Source of the DNA: Algicella marina
GTDB taxonomy: Bacteria; Pseudomonadota; Alphaproteobacteria; Rhodobacterales; Rhodobacteraceae
Assembly (NCBI RefSeq): GCF_009931615.1
Contig: NZ_CP046620.1
Span: 620,001 to 684,000 of the forward strand
Direction: 5' to 3'
DNA: 64,000 nt
Shown here: positions 25,687 through 33,699 of the stretch, in pieces
Layout of the letters: the number at the start of each line of letters is the position of its first letter
How positions within the stretch are numbered: the stretch's first letter is position 1
Program-made: the position numbers and the translations under genes
The notes under the pieces: generated by a model
Seen by the model: only the letters and a program-made list of their open reading frames with translations
Database searches by the model: none
Told to the model about the DNA's origin: nothing

Positions 25687-26789
25687 GCTCTATTGGCCTC
25701 TGGAGGTTCTTTTTCTTCGGGGCCAGAATGGCCCGTCGCTATATCGGATGCAAGACGTGCGGCCACACGGTCGGAAAAACCGTTCTTCGCCAGCTTGAAG
25801 GCCAGCTTGATCGCGGCGGATACACCTGTCGCGTCGGCGGATCCGTGTGACTTGATGACCGTCCCGTTGAGGCCGAGAAACACGCCACCATTAACACGGC
25901 GTGGATCGATCCGCTTTTGCAGGCGGCGCAAGGAGGTCAGGGCGAAGAGCGCACCCAGTTTGCTGAAAGGGGAGTGGTTGAAGGCATTGCCCAGCAGTTC
26001 CCGTACCAGCGAGGCGGTGCCTTCGGCTGTTTTGAGGGCTATGTTGCCAGCGAATCCGTCCGTCACGACAAGGTCGACACCGGCGGAGGAGATGTCCGAG
26101 CCTTCGACGAAGCCGATGTACTCGAAATCGCCGGTGACCGAAGCTTCCTCGATCATACGCGCGGCGTCGTGCAACTCGCTGCGGCCCTTGTGCTCCTCTG
26201 TGCCGACGTTCAGCAGGCCGACGCGTGGGCGCTTCAGCTCCAGACCGTGGCGGGCGTAGGTGGCGCCCATGATCGCGAATTTCAGCAGGTCAGAAGCATC
26301 GGCGCGGATATCGGCACCCACGTCGAGCACGACATTGTAGCCGGATGGGTTGCGCGAAGGCCAGAGAACGGCGATGGCGGGCCGATCAACTCCGGGCGCC
26401 CGGCGCAACCGCAACATCGACAGGGCCATCAGCGCACCGGTATTGCCGCAGGAAACGGCGACCGTGGCCTCACCCTGTTCGACGCTTTCCAATGCATTCC
26501 ACATGCTGGTGCCCTTGCCCTGGCGCAGGGCCCGGGCAGGCTTCTCGTCCATGGAGATAACCTTGGTGACAGCCTTTAAGCGCGTACGCGCGCTGAGTTC
26601 CGGCTTCTTCTGCAGAAGCGGACCAAAAACGTTTTCGTCACCGTGGAGGATAAACCCGATTTCCGGGTTTTTGGCGGCTGACATCGCCATGCCGCCGATG
26701 ATCGCCGTGGCCCCCCCTTCGCCGCCCATGGCATCGACAGATATCCATACGGAAGGATCGCTGCTGTCGGCTGCGGAGGAACCATTCAT
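25683..26789 (-). CDS. plsX: Phosphate acyltransferase PlsX
   Basis: 368-residue enzyme that makes acyl-phosphate from acyl-ACP for phospholipid synthesis. WISVDAMGGEGGATAIIGG and FVEGSDISSAGVDLVVTDGF are diagnostic. It is coupled to fabH and lies 22 bp after rpmF, the conserved rpmF-plsX-fabH arrangement. It is cytoplasmic and membrane-associated. Confidence 0.96.
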   Translation of the reverse strand: MNGSSAADSSDPSVWISVDAMGGEGGATAIIGGMAMSAAKNPEIGFILHGDENVFGPLLQKKPELSARTRLKAVTKVISMDEKPARALRQGKGTSMWNALESVEQGEATVAVSCGNTGALMALSMLRLRRAPGVDRPAIAVLWPSRNPSGYNVVLDVGADIRADASDLLKFAIMGATYARHGLELKRPRVGLLNVGTEEHKGRSELHDAARMIEEASVTGDFEYIGFVEGSDISSAGVDLVVTDGFAGNIALKTAEGTASLVRELLGNAFNHSPFSKLGALFALTSLRRLQKRIDPRRVNGGVFLGLNGTVIKSHGSADATGVSAAIKLAFKLAKNGFSDRVAARLASDIATGHSGPEEKEPPEANRA

Positions 26790-26811
26790 GGCGTATCAGC
26801 GTGTCGCTGTC

Positions 26812-27018
26812 TTATGCGGCATCTTCATCAATGTCGATTTCATCGACGAGTGCGACGACTTCGCGCTCATCATAGTGGCCGCATGCACCGCAAACGTGGT
26901 GTGGGCGCTTGAGCTCTCCACAGTTCGAGCACTCGTTCGGGTTCGCCGCAACGAGTGCATCGTGCGAGCGTCGCATTCCGCGCCGGGAGCGCGTGATCTT
27001 ACTCTTAGGAACCGCCAT
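26812..27018 (-). CDS. rpmF: 50S ribosomal protein L32
   Basis: 68-residue L32, opening [17 protein letters not shown], with a four-cysteine zinc ribbon [23 protein letters not shown] lies upstream of the ATG. The 167-bp gap before it holds the nadX 3' hairpin and probably its own promoter. Confidence 0.97.
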   Translation of the reverse strand: MAVPKSKITRSRRGMRRSHDALVAANPNECSNCGELKRPHHVCGACGHYDEREVVALVDEIDIDEDAA

Positions 27019-27165
27019 GTGTTCAACCTCAGTTCTTTGGGCCCTCAGCCCTTCGGGACGGCGTATCAGGATGCCGCGACGTTGTCACGCGCTAACAGGA
27101 CCCGGGAAGCCATGAAATGAAGCGCGGACAATACTCAGAATCGTACTCTCTGCAAGACCTTTTTA

Positions 27166-27195
27166 TGCATTCTTTCTGTCGGTTTCTAGAATGCA
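27166..27195. repeat. Inverted repeat at the nadX 3' end
   Basis: TGCATTCT and AGAATGCA (8-bp perfect arms, 14-base loop) begin inside the last codons of nadX. In the direction of transcription the following bases are TAAAAAGG, so there is no U-tract. It may be a 3'-end stabiliser or a weak terminator. Confidence 0.35.
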
Positions 27196-28001
27196 ATCAC
27201 TGCCTGTCTGTCGCGGAGTTGCGTGATCATGCTCATGGCGGCCAGTGCGGAACTGCGTGGATTGTCCGGCAGGCTTCGGCCGGTAATGGCAAAGCGGAGG
27301 TTGCCGAATTCACCCTCGGCCTCGATTTCGTGGGTGTTTCCGATGGCATTGCCGTCGGCGACCAGCACACATTCCGTGTCGTCGAAGCCGATGCCTGCAA
27401 GCGCCACCGCGGCGGCGACATTGGCGTTCTTGGGATAGCGCAGCGCCGCTTCGCGGGCCGAGCCTCGGAAATGTTCGTGTTCTGCGTCACCCAGCGTCGC
27501 AAGGTCCAGAAGGTCCTCGGCGGGCGAACCGCGCCATCCGGATGCCGGTTTGATGCCGCGGTAGGTCACGCGGGTGAGTGCGCCGACGGCTGCTGCGCGC
27601 AATGCGTCCAGCGCGCCGATGGCACCAGAAGCGAGGTGCAGCCGCGTGCGGCCGCGACGTGCCGCCCGATCCAGTTCCTCTGTCAGCGCTTTATCGGCGA
27701 GGGCGCCGAGGGCTACGGTTGCCACCGGCGTGCCGGTTCCCAGGATGCGGGGGCCATGCGCCAGCAGGCCGGCATGGCCGGCACAATCGAGAACAATTGC
27801 AAGGTCTGGGGGCAGACTGTCCAAATCCGACGTCACCTGCACGTTGGGGCCAAATACTGCCGCGGCGGCATCCTCGCGACCGGCACGGCAGATCGCACAT
27901 CTGACCGTTGCGCCGGCTTTGGGCGCATTCGCAATGACATAGCTGGCTATCGCACCATGGCCGATGATGCCGATCTGAAGCGGTGCGTCAGGTGTCGTCA
28001 T
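27186..28001 (-). CDS. nadX: Aspartate dehydrogenase
   Basis: 271-residue NAD(P)-dependent L-aspartate dehydrogenase making iminoaspartate for NAD synthesis. The Rossmann motif IGIIGHGAIASYV is at residues 9-21. The active-site segment FRGSAREAALRYPKNANVAA is highly diagnostic. It overlaps the upstream DUF177 gene by 14 bases and so is co-transcribed with it, inserted between DUF177 and rpmF, which are usually adjacent. Confidence 0.92.
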   Translation of the reverse strand: MTTPDAPLQIGIIGHGAIASYVIANAPKAGATVRCAICRAGREDAAAAVFGPNVQVTSDLDSLPPDLAIVLDCAGHAGLLAHGPRILGTGTPVATVALGALADKALTEELDRAARRGRTRLHLASGAIGALDALRAAAVGALTRVTYRGIKPASGWRGSPAEDLLDLATLGDAEHEHFRGSAREAALRYPKNANVAAAVALAGIGFDDTECVLVADGNAIGNTHEIEAEGEFGNLRFAITGRSLPDNPRSSALAAMSMITQLRDRQAVIAF

Positions 28002-28551
28002 TGCCGGACAGCTTGTCCTTCAGTGCGGCCAGTGCCTCGAAGGGGTTCTCGCGTTTTACCTCGCCGGGGTCATCGGGGTCGACTGCCGTCTCGGGAAGCT
28101 CCGCCCCGGCCGCGCGGGGATAGAGCGGCAGCGCCAGCGCAATTTCCTCCAGTGCAATGGCACCGATGTCCAGCTCCTCCGGAATCGGCTCTATGTCGAT
28201 GTCATCATCCTCACCCAGTTCTGCACCGTCGGGCACAGGTCGGGCGGCGGCCGAATAGAGGCGGGTAAAATCCGTGTCGATGCGGGTAACCACCGGTTCC
28301 AAAGTTACGACACACTCCTGCGTCACTGTCGCGCCGACACTGCCGCGCAGGCGCCAATCCCGTTTGCCAGCGGGTTCGAGACGGGCGGACAGGCGCAGCT
28401 TGCGGATCGCAGGGATATCTAACTGAAGCGCCGCCGCCTTCATTTCGCCGGTGTCGGCGGTTTCCTCGAACAGGTGCGGTTGGGCCGATGTCAGGCGGGA
28501 AAGTTGTACGGGACGGGAAAAGGCGGAGCTGGGATCGGAAGGGTTGGGCAT
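27988..28551 (-). CDS. DUF177 (YceD) family protein
   Basis: About 187 residues from MPNPSDPSSAFSRPVQLSRL; a start 42 codons upstream adds non-conserved sequence. The family core is seen in RLRGSVGATVTQECVVTLEP with the conserved cysteine. An acidic stretch DDIDIEPIPEE and LALPLYPRA follow. YceD is linked to 23S rRNA accumulation and normally sits beside rpmF. Here nadX lies between them. Confidence 0.88.
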   Translation of the reverse strand: MPNPSDPSSAFSRPVQLSRLTSAQPHLFEETADTGEMKAAALQLDIPAIRKLRLSARLEPAGKRDWRLRGSVGATVTQECVVTLEPVVTRIDTDFTRLYSAAARPVPDGAELGEDDDIDIEPIPEELDIGAIALEEIALALPLYPRAAGAELPETAVDPDDPGEVKRENPFEALAALKDKLSGNDDT

Positions 28552-28697
28552 GAGGCGTTGAACTTCGGGTGTGATGACAGAGTGGGTTTCGACAGGCTTG
28601 CGCTTTCCGGCAGGAGAGTTGAACTTAGCGCAATGCCCCGATAGGGAACAGGGGAAATGCTGGATGGGGCTGCGCATGCGGCTCCCGGGAGGAATGA

Positions 28698-29156
28698 GTG
28701 AAGTCTGTGCGTGCGCGTATGGTTAATGGCGGTTTCGCCCTTGCTGGCTTGGCTCTCTCGGCTTGCGCTCCGCAAGTGTCCGTGCATGGCTATACGCCGT
28801 CCGATGACGAACTCCAGATGATCGAACCTGGAGTCGATTCGCTGGAAACCGTGCAGGAACGCATTGGCCGCCCTGCAAATTCCGGACTGCTGCGTGGCAA
28901 TACCTGGTATTATATCCAGAGCAGAATGGAACAGCTGACCTACAATCCGCCCCGGGAAACGGACCGCGAAATCGTGCGGATCGTGTTTACCGATGAAGGC
29001 CTTGTCGAGAGTATCGACCGGTTCGGGCTGGAAGACGGGCGGGTGATCGACCTCAATACCCGCGTAACCGTCACCGATACCGGCCAGCTGGGCGTTTTCC
29101 AGCAGATTTTCGGCAACATCCTGAACTTCAACGCCGAGCAATTGTTCGGCGACTGA
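28698..29156 (+). CDS. bamE: Outer membrane protein assembly factor BamE (SmpA/OmlA family lipoprotein)
   Basis: 152-residue lipoprotein of the BAM complex. It starts at GTG with GGGAGGA upstream. The signal peptide ends in a lipobox LALSAC. SMP-OmlA domain motifs MIEPGVDSLETVQERIGRPA and NTWYYIQSRME follow. It assists beta-barrel insertion at the outer membrane. It is divergent from DUF177. Confidence 0.9.
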   Translation: MKSVRARMVNGGFALAGLALSACAPQVSVHGYTPSDDELQMIEPGVDSLETVQERIGRPANSGLLRGNTWYYIQSRMEQLTYNPPRETDREIVRIVFTDEGLVESIDRFGLEDGRVIDLNTRVTVTDTGQLGVFQQIFGNILNFNAEQLFGD

Positions 29157-29177
29157 CGGAACCGGTGGGCCGCAAAC

Positions 29178-29570
29178 TCAGTTTTCGGGATCGAATTTCA
29201 GCACCACGCCGTTCATGCAGTAGCGAAGTCCAGTCGGCTGCGGCCCGTCGGGGAAGACATGCCCGAGGTGAGAGTCGCAGCGGGCGCAGAGCACCTCCGT
29301 GCGTTTCATGAACCAGCTGTTGTCCGCTTTCTCATCAACAGCGTCGGCGGAGATCGGCGCATAGAAGCTGGGCCATCCGGTGCCGCTTTCAAACTTTGTT
29401 TCAGCATCGAACAGGGGCAGATCGCATGCCACGCAGCGGAAGGTACCGGGTACCTTGGGAAAATTGTCATGTGTTCCAGCACGTTCCGTTCCGTGCTTGC
29501 GTGCAACCTTGAAGGCCAGATCGGAGAGCTGTTCACGCCATTCGGCCTCTGTTTTGACAACTTTTTCCAT
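29178..29570 (-). CDS. msrB: Peptide-methionine (R)-S-oxide reductase MsrB
   Basis: 130-residue reductase restoring methionine from R-sulfoxide. The zinc cysteines are in CVACDLP and CARCDSH, the GTGWPSFYAPIS motif is present, and the catalytic Cys118 lies in GLRYCMNGVVLKF. The start MEKVVKTEAEW has an AGGAC site. An in-frame extension to 29933 overlaps the divergent olsB gene and is rejected. Confidence 0.95.
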   Translation of the reverse strand: MEKVVKTEAEWREQLSDLAFKVARKHGTERAGTHDNFPKVPGTFRCVACDLPLFDAETKFESGTGWPSFYAPISADAVDEKADNSWFMKRTEVLCARCDSHLGHVFPDGPQPTGLRYCMNGVVLKFDPEN

Positions 29571-29625
29571 TTTTATCAGTCCTGCCTGTTTGTTTGGGGA
29601 TGACAGTTGGTAAATCGCCTGCCAA

Positions 29626-29643
29626 CAGTCATATATCCTACAT
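29626..29643. promoter_or_regulatory. Possible Pho box upstream of olsB
   Basis: CAGTCAT-ATAT-CCTACAT resembles the PhoB consensus CTGTCAT-N4-CTGTCAT (10 of 14 positions). An exact CTGTCAT half-site occurs on the other strand at about 29600. OlsB is phosphate-regulated in other alphaproteobacteria, which makes this plausible but weak. Confidence 0.3.
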
Positions 29644-29671
29644 GAATTTTGGTCATCCCTGCGCATGTAGG
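29637..29671. repeat. 8-bp perfect inverted repeat CCTACATG...CATGTAGG upstream of olsB
   Basis: Arms at 29637-29644 and 29664-29671, 19-base spacer, ending 19 bases before the olsB ATG. It could be an operator or a leader hairpin. Confidence 0.4.
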
Positions 29672-29690
29672 CGCGAAACTGGAGAGAACA

Positions 29691-30422
29691 ATGGCTGGTT
29701 TTCTCACGGCAAGGTACAAGACGAGGTTCGCTGATTGCACGGCGGACATCGAAGCCGCGCAGCGTTTGCGCCATCTGTGCTTTCGCGGCGGCGACGGTCT
29801 TGACGCCGACGATTTTGATAACGCCTGCGCGCATGTTCTGGTCGAGGAAGCCGCGTCCGGCAGGCTCGTCTGCTGTTTTCGCCTGCTGCCGCTGAAGAAC
29901 GGCGCCGAAATCCACCAATCCTATGCCGCACAATTCTACAATCTCTCGAACCTCGAATCCTTCGATGGTCCGATGGTCGAGATGGGGCGGTTCTGCATCC
30001 TGCCAGGCCTTGTTGATCCCGACATTCTAAGGATCGCCTGGGGAGCCATGGCCCGGTACGTCGAGGATAACGGTGTCGAGCTTCTGTTTGGGTGCTCCAG
30101 CTTCAAGGGCACGGAAGCCGAAGCCTATGACGACGCCTTCGCGTTGCTCAAGGAGAGACATCTTGCACCGAAGCGCTGGTTGCCGCGGGTCAAGGCGCCG
30201 CGCGTCTTCCGGTTCGCCAGCCGTCTGCGGTTACGCAAACCCAACCTGAAACTCGCACAAAAACGGATGCCGCCGCTCTTGCGGACGTATTTGGTGATGG
30301 GGGGGTGGGTGTCGGACCACGCGGTTGTGGATGCGGATCTCAACACGTTGCACGTCTTTACCGGGCTCGAAATCCGGGCAGTGCCGCCGGCACGTCGACG
30401 GCTGCTCATGGGCGCCGGATAA
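29691..30422 (+). CDS. olsB: L-ornithine N(alpha)-acyltransferase (ornithine lipid synthesis)
   Basis: 243-residue OlsB making 3-hydroxyacyl-ornithine (lyso-ornithine lipid) from acyl-ACP. The GNAT-like fold is recognised in DIEAAQRLRHLCFRGG and MVEMGRFCILPGLVDP, and in VELLFGCSSFKGTEAE. GAGAGAACA precedes the chosen ATG; an upstream in-frame ATG at 29649 lacks family similarity. The second enzyme, OlsA, is not adjacent. These phosphorus-free membrane lipids replace phospholipids under phosphate limitation. Confidence 0.9.
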   Translation: MAGFLTARYKTRFADCTADIEAAQRLRHLCFRGGDGLDADDFDNACAHVLVEEAASGRLVCCFRLLPLKNGAEIHQSYAAQFYNLSNLESFDGPMVEMGRFCILPGLVDPDILRIAWGAMARYVEDNGVELLFGCSSFKGTEAEAYDDAFALLKERHLAPKRWLPRVKAPRVFRFASRLRLRKPNLKLAQKRMPPLLRTYLVMGGWVSDHAVVDADLNTLHVFTGLEIRAVPPARRRLLMGAG

Positions 30423-30432
30423 ACTGCCGCAC

Positions 30433-30461
30433 TTGAAAATCTGAACCATTACCCCTTAATT
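30433..30461 (+). promoter_or_regulatory. Candidate promoter of mbfA
   Basis: TTGAAA (30433-30438), 17-base spacer, weak -10 TTAATT (30456-30461). The -10 and predicted start site are overlapped by the Irr-type palindrome, which would give repression by occlusion. Confidence 0.4.
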
Positions 30462-30476
30462 TAGAATCATTCTAAA
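30460..30476. promoter_or_regulatory. Iron control element (Irr-binding ICE box) of mbfA
   Basis: TTTAGAATCATTCTAAA is a perfect palindrome (8-bp arms, 1-bp centre) identical in form to the rhizobial/alphaproteobacterial ICE motif TTTAGAA-N3-TTCTAAA bound by Irr. It lies immediately before mbfA, which is a known Irr target in Agrobacterium and Bradyrhizobium. Confidence 0.8.
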
Positions 30477-30489
30477 TATGGGGGCGGCT

Positions 30490-31473
30490 ATGCTGCAACG
30501 TGTTTTCGGCGCCGGACGCCGCAGGTTCCAGGACCTCGATGAACAGGAAATTCTGGCACTTGCAATTTCGGCCGAGGAAGACGATGGACGAATTTATCGC
30601 GCCTATGCGGAAGGATTGCGGGCATCATATCCGGATTCAGCCGCCGTTTTCGAAGGCATGGCGGCCGAGGAAGATGACCACCGCAGACGGTTGATCGAAT
30701 TGCACCGCCAGCGGTTCGGCGAAACCATTCCCCTGATCCGCCGCGAACATGTGAAAGGTTTCTACATCCGCAAACCGGACTGGCTGGTCCGCCCGTTGGG
30801 ACTGGAAAAGACTCGGGCGGCAGCGGCAGCGATGGAGGACCAGGCCGCACGGTTCTACGAGGTGGCAGCGGCACAAGCAGTCGACGCCAGGACGCGAAAA
30901 TTGCTGGGTGATCTGGCTGCAGCCGAGCGCGGGCACGAGAAACGGGCGGCGGACCTCACTGCCACGCATCTTGGCGATGGCGCCGCCGAGGCGGAGGACG
31001 TCGAGGAGCACCGGCGTTTCGTGCTGACCTGGGTGCAGCCGGGTCTGGCCGGGTTGATGGACGGCTCGGTTTCGACGCTCGCCCCGATCTTTGCCACAGC
31101 CTTTGCCACCGGAGATCCCTGGACCACCTTTCTCGTCGGCTTGTCGGCGAGCGTGGGGGCGGGTATTTCCATGGGCTTCACCGAGGCTGCGGGCGACGAC
31201 GGCAGGATCTCGGGTCGGGGCTCACCGGTCGCACGGGGTATCGCATCGGGTGTGATGACGACGGTCGGGGGACTTGGCCATGCGTTGCCGTACCTGATTC
31301 CGCATTTCTGGACGGCAACGATAATCGCCTTCGTCGTCGTATTCATCGAGTTGTGGGCGATCACCTGGATCCAGAGCCGATATATGGAGACGCCTTGGCT
31401 GCGGGCGGCGTTGCAAGTGGTGCTGGGCGGGGCGCTGGTGCTGGCTGCCGGGGTGTTGATCGGAAATGCCTGA
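30490..31473 (+). CDS. mbfA: Membrane-bound ferritin A, iron exporter (rubrerythrin-VIT fusion)
   Basis: 327-residue two-domain protein. An N-terminal ferritin-like di-iron domain (residues about 10-165) carries repeated E-x-x-H type ligands: AISAEEDDGRIY, AAEEDDHRRR, MEDQAARFYE, AAERGHEK. A C-terminal VIT1-like membrane domain follows (LAGLMDGSVSTLAPIFATAF and several helices). Members export Fe2+ and protect from iron and H2O2. I chose ATG 30490 because GGGGG precedes it and the family begins M-x-x-x-F-G; ATG 30478 directly abuts the ICE box and would leave almost no leader. Confidence 0.9.
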   Translation: MLQRVFGAGRRRFQDLDEQEILALAISAEEDDGRIYRAYAEGLRASYPDSAAVFEGMAAEEDDHRRRLIELHRQRFGETIPLIRREHVKGFYIRKPDWLVRPLGLEKTRAAAAAMEDQAARFYEVAAAQAVDARTRKLLGDLAAAERGHEKRAADLTATHLGDGAAEAEDVEEHRRFVLTWVQPGLAGLMDGSVSTLAPIFATAFATGDPWTTFLVGLSASVGAGISMGFTEAAGDDGRISGRGSPVARGIASGVMTTVGGLGHALPYLIPHFWTATIIAFVVVFIELWAITWIQSRYMETPWLRAALQVVLGGALVLAAGVLIGNA

Positions 31474-31728
31474 CGGGTCGATAACGGGAGCCCCCGGGCG
31501 GCGCCATTGACGACCCTTCAGCGGCTGGCACCTTGCTAATCCGCAGCCCGTAGGTATTGGCCATCGGGTTTTCGGGTTCTGCTTCGGCTGAAGTAGCGCA
31601 TCTTGCAAGGCCGGTGCGGTGGTCCAATATGCAGTCGAGACGCAGCGCGACCTGTCCCGGCCTCAAGGGCCACCTGCCAACGGCAGGTGGCTGCGTGATC
31701 CTCGGTCGCAAACACGTCGCGTGTGCCT
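31474..31728. other. Non-coding gap with a perfect 10-bp hairpin
   Basis: 255 bp between convergent mbfA and the glutathione transferase gene. The one notable element is GCCACCTGCC-AAC-GGCAGGTGGC (31669-31691), a perfect stem with a three-base loop and no T-tract. No conserved small gene is recognised. Confidence 0.5.
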
Positions 31729-32436
31729 TCAGCCCCTTTGTTTGAAGAGGATGTCCTGCGATTTCCTGTCCGCTGGCTTGCTGCTGCGTTTTTCCTCCGC
31801 CACTGCCTTGCCTTTCTGCACGGCCGGTCGCTCGCCCACGCGATTCAGCCAGGCCTCCATATGTGGGAAGCGGGCAATGTCCTGTTCCTGGCCTTCCCAA
31901 AGGCAGGCCCAAGGCCAGATAGCCATGTCGGCGATGGAAAAGAAGTCCCCGGCGACATACTCCCTTCCTTCGAGACGGGTGTTCAGTACGCGGTATAGGC
32001 GGCCCGTCTCATTTCGGTAGCGGTCCTTGGCGTAGGGCAAGTCATTCGGCGGGTCCATCTGCGGGGCGTATTTCAGGAAATGATGCGCCTGGCCCGCCAT
32101 CGGCCCCAACCCGCCCATCTGCCACATCAGCCACTGGTCGACCTCTATCCGCTCCCGCTCCGTCCGTCCGCAGAACTTGCCGGTTTTGCGGGCGAGGTAC
32201 TGAAGGATCGCGCCGCTTTCGAAGATAGACACCGGCGCACCGTCGGGGCCGTCGGGATCGACAATCGCCGGCATGCGATTGTTGGGCGCGATTTTCAGGA
32301 AATCGGGCTCGAACTGGTCGCCGGCGCCGATGTTCACGAGGTGGAGCTGGTAGGGCAGGCCCATCTCCTCCAGCGCAATCGAGATTTTCCAGCCATTCGG
32401 CGTGGGCCAATAGTAGAGGTCGATCTTCTCGGTCAT
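31729..32436 (-). CDS. Glutathione S-transferase (Ure2p/YfcG-like, nu class)
   Basis: 235-residue GST. The N-terminal thioredoxin-like domain opens MTEKIDLYYWPTPNGWKISI; the TPNGWK motif supplies the Thr/Asn that bind glutathione in YfcG-type disulfide oxidoreductases. FESGAILQYLA and an all-helical C-terminal domain (SIADMAIWPW) follow. It probably acts as a glutathione-dependent disulfide reductase or peroxidase. An ATG five codons upstream is an alternative start. Confidence 0.9.
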   Translation of the reverse strand: MTEKIDLYYWPTPNGWKISIALEEMGLPYQLHLVNIGAGDQFEPDFLKIAPNNRMPAIVDPDGPDGAPVSIFESGAILQYLARKTGKFCGRTERERIEVDQWLMWQMGGLGPMAGQAHHFLKYAPQMDPPNDLPYAKDRYRNETGRLYRVLNTRLEGREYVAGDFFSIADMAIWPWACLWEGQEQDIARFPHMEAWLNRVGERPAVQKGKAVAEEKRSSKPADRKSQDILFKQRG

Positions 32437-32466
32437 CCCTGTGGTTCCCATATTTGCTGCTGATCC

Positions 32467-33447
32467 CTAAACTGTACACTTCCCGCCATTTGGCAAGGGC
32501 AGCAGCGGCGCGGGGGGGACGGCTTCAGGCCACGTGAGATCCGCCCCCTCTTGAACCGAGAAGGCGCGGCGCAGGTCCGCAGGCCGAAAGCTGTGGCGCT
32601 GACGAAAAATTGCACCATAGAGCGGCAGTGCGCCGCGACGCAGGTAGAAATTCCAATGGCAGATGGCAGCGTCGCCACGCTCCAGAGGAAAGCCGCGCTG
32701 GCGCAAAGCAGTTCCGGTGCGGGGGCAATCAAGGTCGATATCGACGCAACGCGTCTGGCTGGTTTGCAGACCTTCCCCCAGAGCAGGTCCGCCGACTCCG
32801 GGCGCGAAGCGGCGAAAAAGGTGATCGTAGAACAGGTTACTTCGGGCGGTGATGTTGTAGATTTCGGGAGCGCCGCGATAATTGGCGAGGCAGTCTAGGG
32901 CCGTTTCACGAAATTCAGCGCCGCCCATCAGCATGACGCGCCCAATATTGCCGACATCGCTGCTCCGCATCGCCTGCAGGGCCACGCGGGCACCGAGCGA
33001 ATGCGCGAGAATATCGACCTTGCGGGTGGGAGCTATGTCAGCGATCCGCTCCAGCAACCCGGCCAACGCCGTTCCGGACGTGGCTGCTCTGGCATAGGCA
33101 TCTGCGAAGCCTGTATGCGCGATCGCGAAGCGGCCAAGGCCAGTGGCCGAGCTTCCGGGCCAGGCGAACCCGATGGCGAGGCCATCTCGGTAGCCTGCGC
33201 CGGAGAATCCAAGTCCGCGCGGCCAGCTTACCAGCTTCCAGTGTTTGCGCTCGGGTTCCATCGCGAAAATCAGGCGATGCGGATCACGATAAGGGTCATC
33301 CGGCGTAAAGCGGTAGCCGTGAAGCATGATTACCAGCGGTGCCGAAGGAGGCAACTCGGAGAGGACCGCCCGCAGCCTCGTAGCAGCCGCGCTGCCGTCG
33401 GCGCAGACCAAGTTGCCTGCTCTCAGGGAAAGACCGAGAAGTCCCAT
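32467..33447 (-). CDS. Alpha/beta hydrolase
   Basis: 326 residues from MGLLGLSLRAGNLVC; the 38-residue in-frame extension upstream is basic and overlaps the metZ promoter region, so I exclude it. It shows PLVIMLHGYRFTPDDPYRDP (oxyanion-hole HGY) and DILAHSLGARVALQAM with the nucleophile serine in the G-x-S-x-G-like elbow. The substrate is unknown. It is divergent from metZ. Confidence 0.82.
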   Translation of the reverse strand: MGLLGLSLRAGNLVCADGSAAATRLRAVLSELPPSAPLVIMLHGYRFTPDDPYRDPHRLIFAMEPERKHWKLVSWPRGLGFSGAGYRDGLAIGFAWPGSSATGLGRFAIAHTGFADAYARAATSGTALAGLLERIADIAPTRKVDILAHSLGARVALQAMRSSDVGNIGRVMLMGGAEFRETALDCLANYRGAPEIYNITARSNLFYDHLFRRFAPGVGGPALGEGLQTSQTRCVDIDLDCPRTGTALRQRGFPLERGDAAICHWNFYLRRGALPLYGAIFRQRHSFRPADLRRAFSVQEGADLTWPEAVPPAPLLPLPNGGKCTV

Positions 33448-33560
33448 CTGCTCGCCACATCTTCTTTTTTCGGAAGGGTGTCGCAAGGCTGCGCCAGTTT
33501 CTTTACGGAAGCATGAAGGATTTTTGAACCGTACGGTCGAGAATCGGTCTGGGTACGGCA

Positions 33561-33589
33561 TTGACGGACTTCGGCTGCTCCAGTATGCG
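33561..33589 (+). promoter_or_regulatory. Candidate sigma70 promoter of metZ
   Basis: TTGACG (33561-33566), 17-base spacer, TATGCG (33584-33589). The predicted start near 33596 coincides with the first base of the riboswitch P1 helix, which strengthens the call. Confidence 0.55.
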
Positions 33590-33591
33590 TG

Positions 33592-33652
33592 CGATGTGGC
33601 GATTTGTTACCGGATTGCGGGCCACGTTAAACATGCCGCTAAAAGGTCAGCG
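33592..33652 (+). ncRNA. SAM-II riboswitch
   Basis: The leader of metZ matches the SAM-II (metA-motif) aptamer. P1 is formed by GTGGC (33596-33600) and GCCAC (33621-33625). The conserved GATTTG follows P1, ATTGC sits in the loop, and GCCACGTTAAA then GCTAAAAGG form the pseudoknot side. These blocks occur in the family order and spacing. SAM-II controls methionine genes in alphaproteobacteria by sensing S-adenosylmethionine; binding should lower metZ expression. Confidence 0.88.
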
Positions 33653-33672
33653 CCCATTGCGGATATCCGGGG

Positions 33673-33699
33673 CCCCGACCGATCGGTTGGGGTTTTTTT
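33673..33699 (+). terminator. Intrinsic terminator between riboswitch and metZ
   Basis: CCCCGACC-GATC-GGTTGGGG hairpin (two G-T pairs) followed by TTTTTTT, 27 bases before the metZ start and about 20 bases after the riboswitch. It is well placed as the expression platform. Confidence 0.8.

Noticed and set aside
29571-29933. N-terminal extension of MsrB to 29933
   Set aside because: The extension overlaps the divergent olsB start region and has no family similarity; the 130-residue form matches MsrB length and has a ribosome site.
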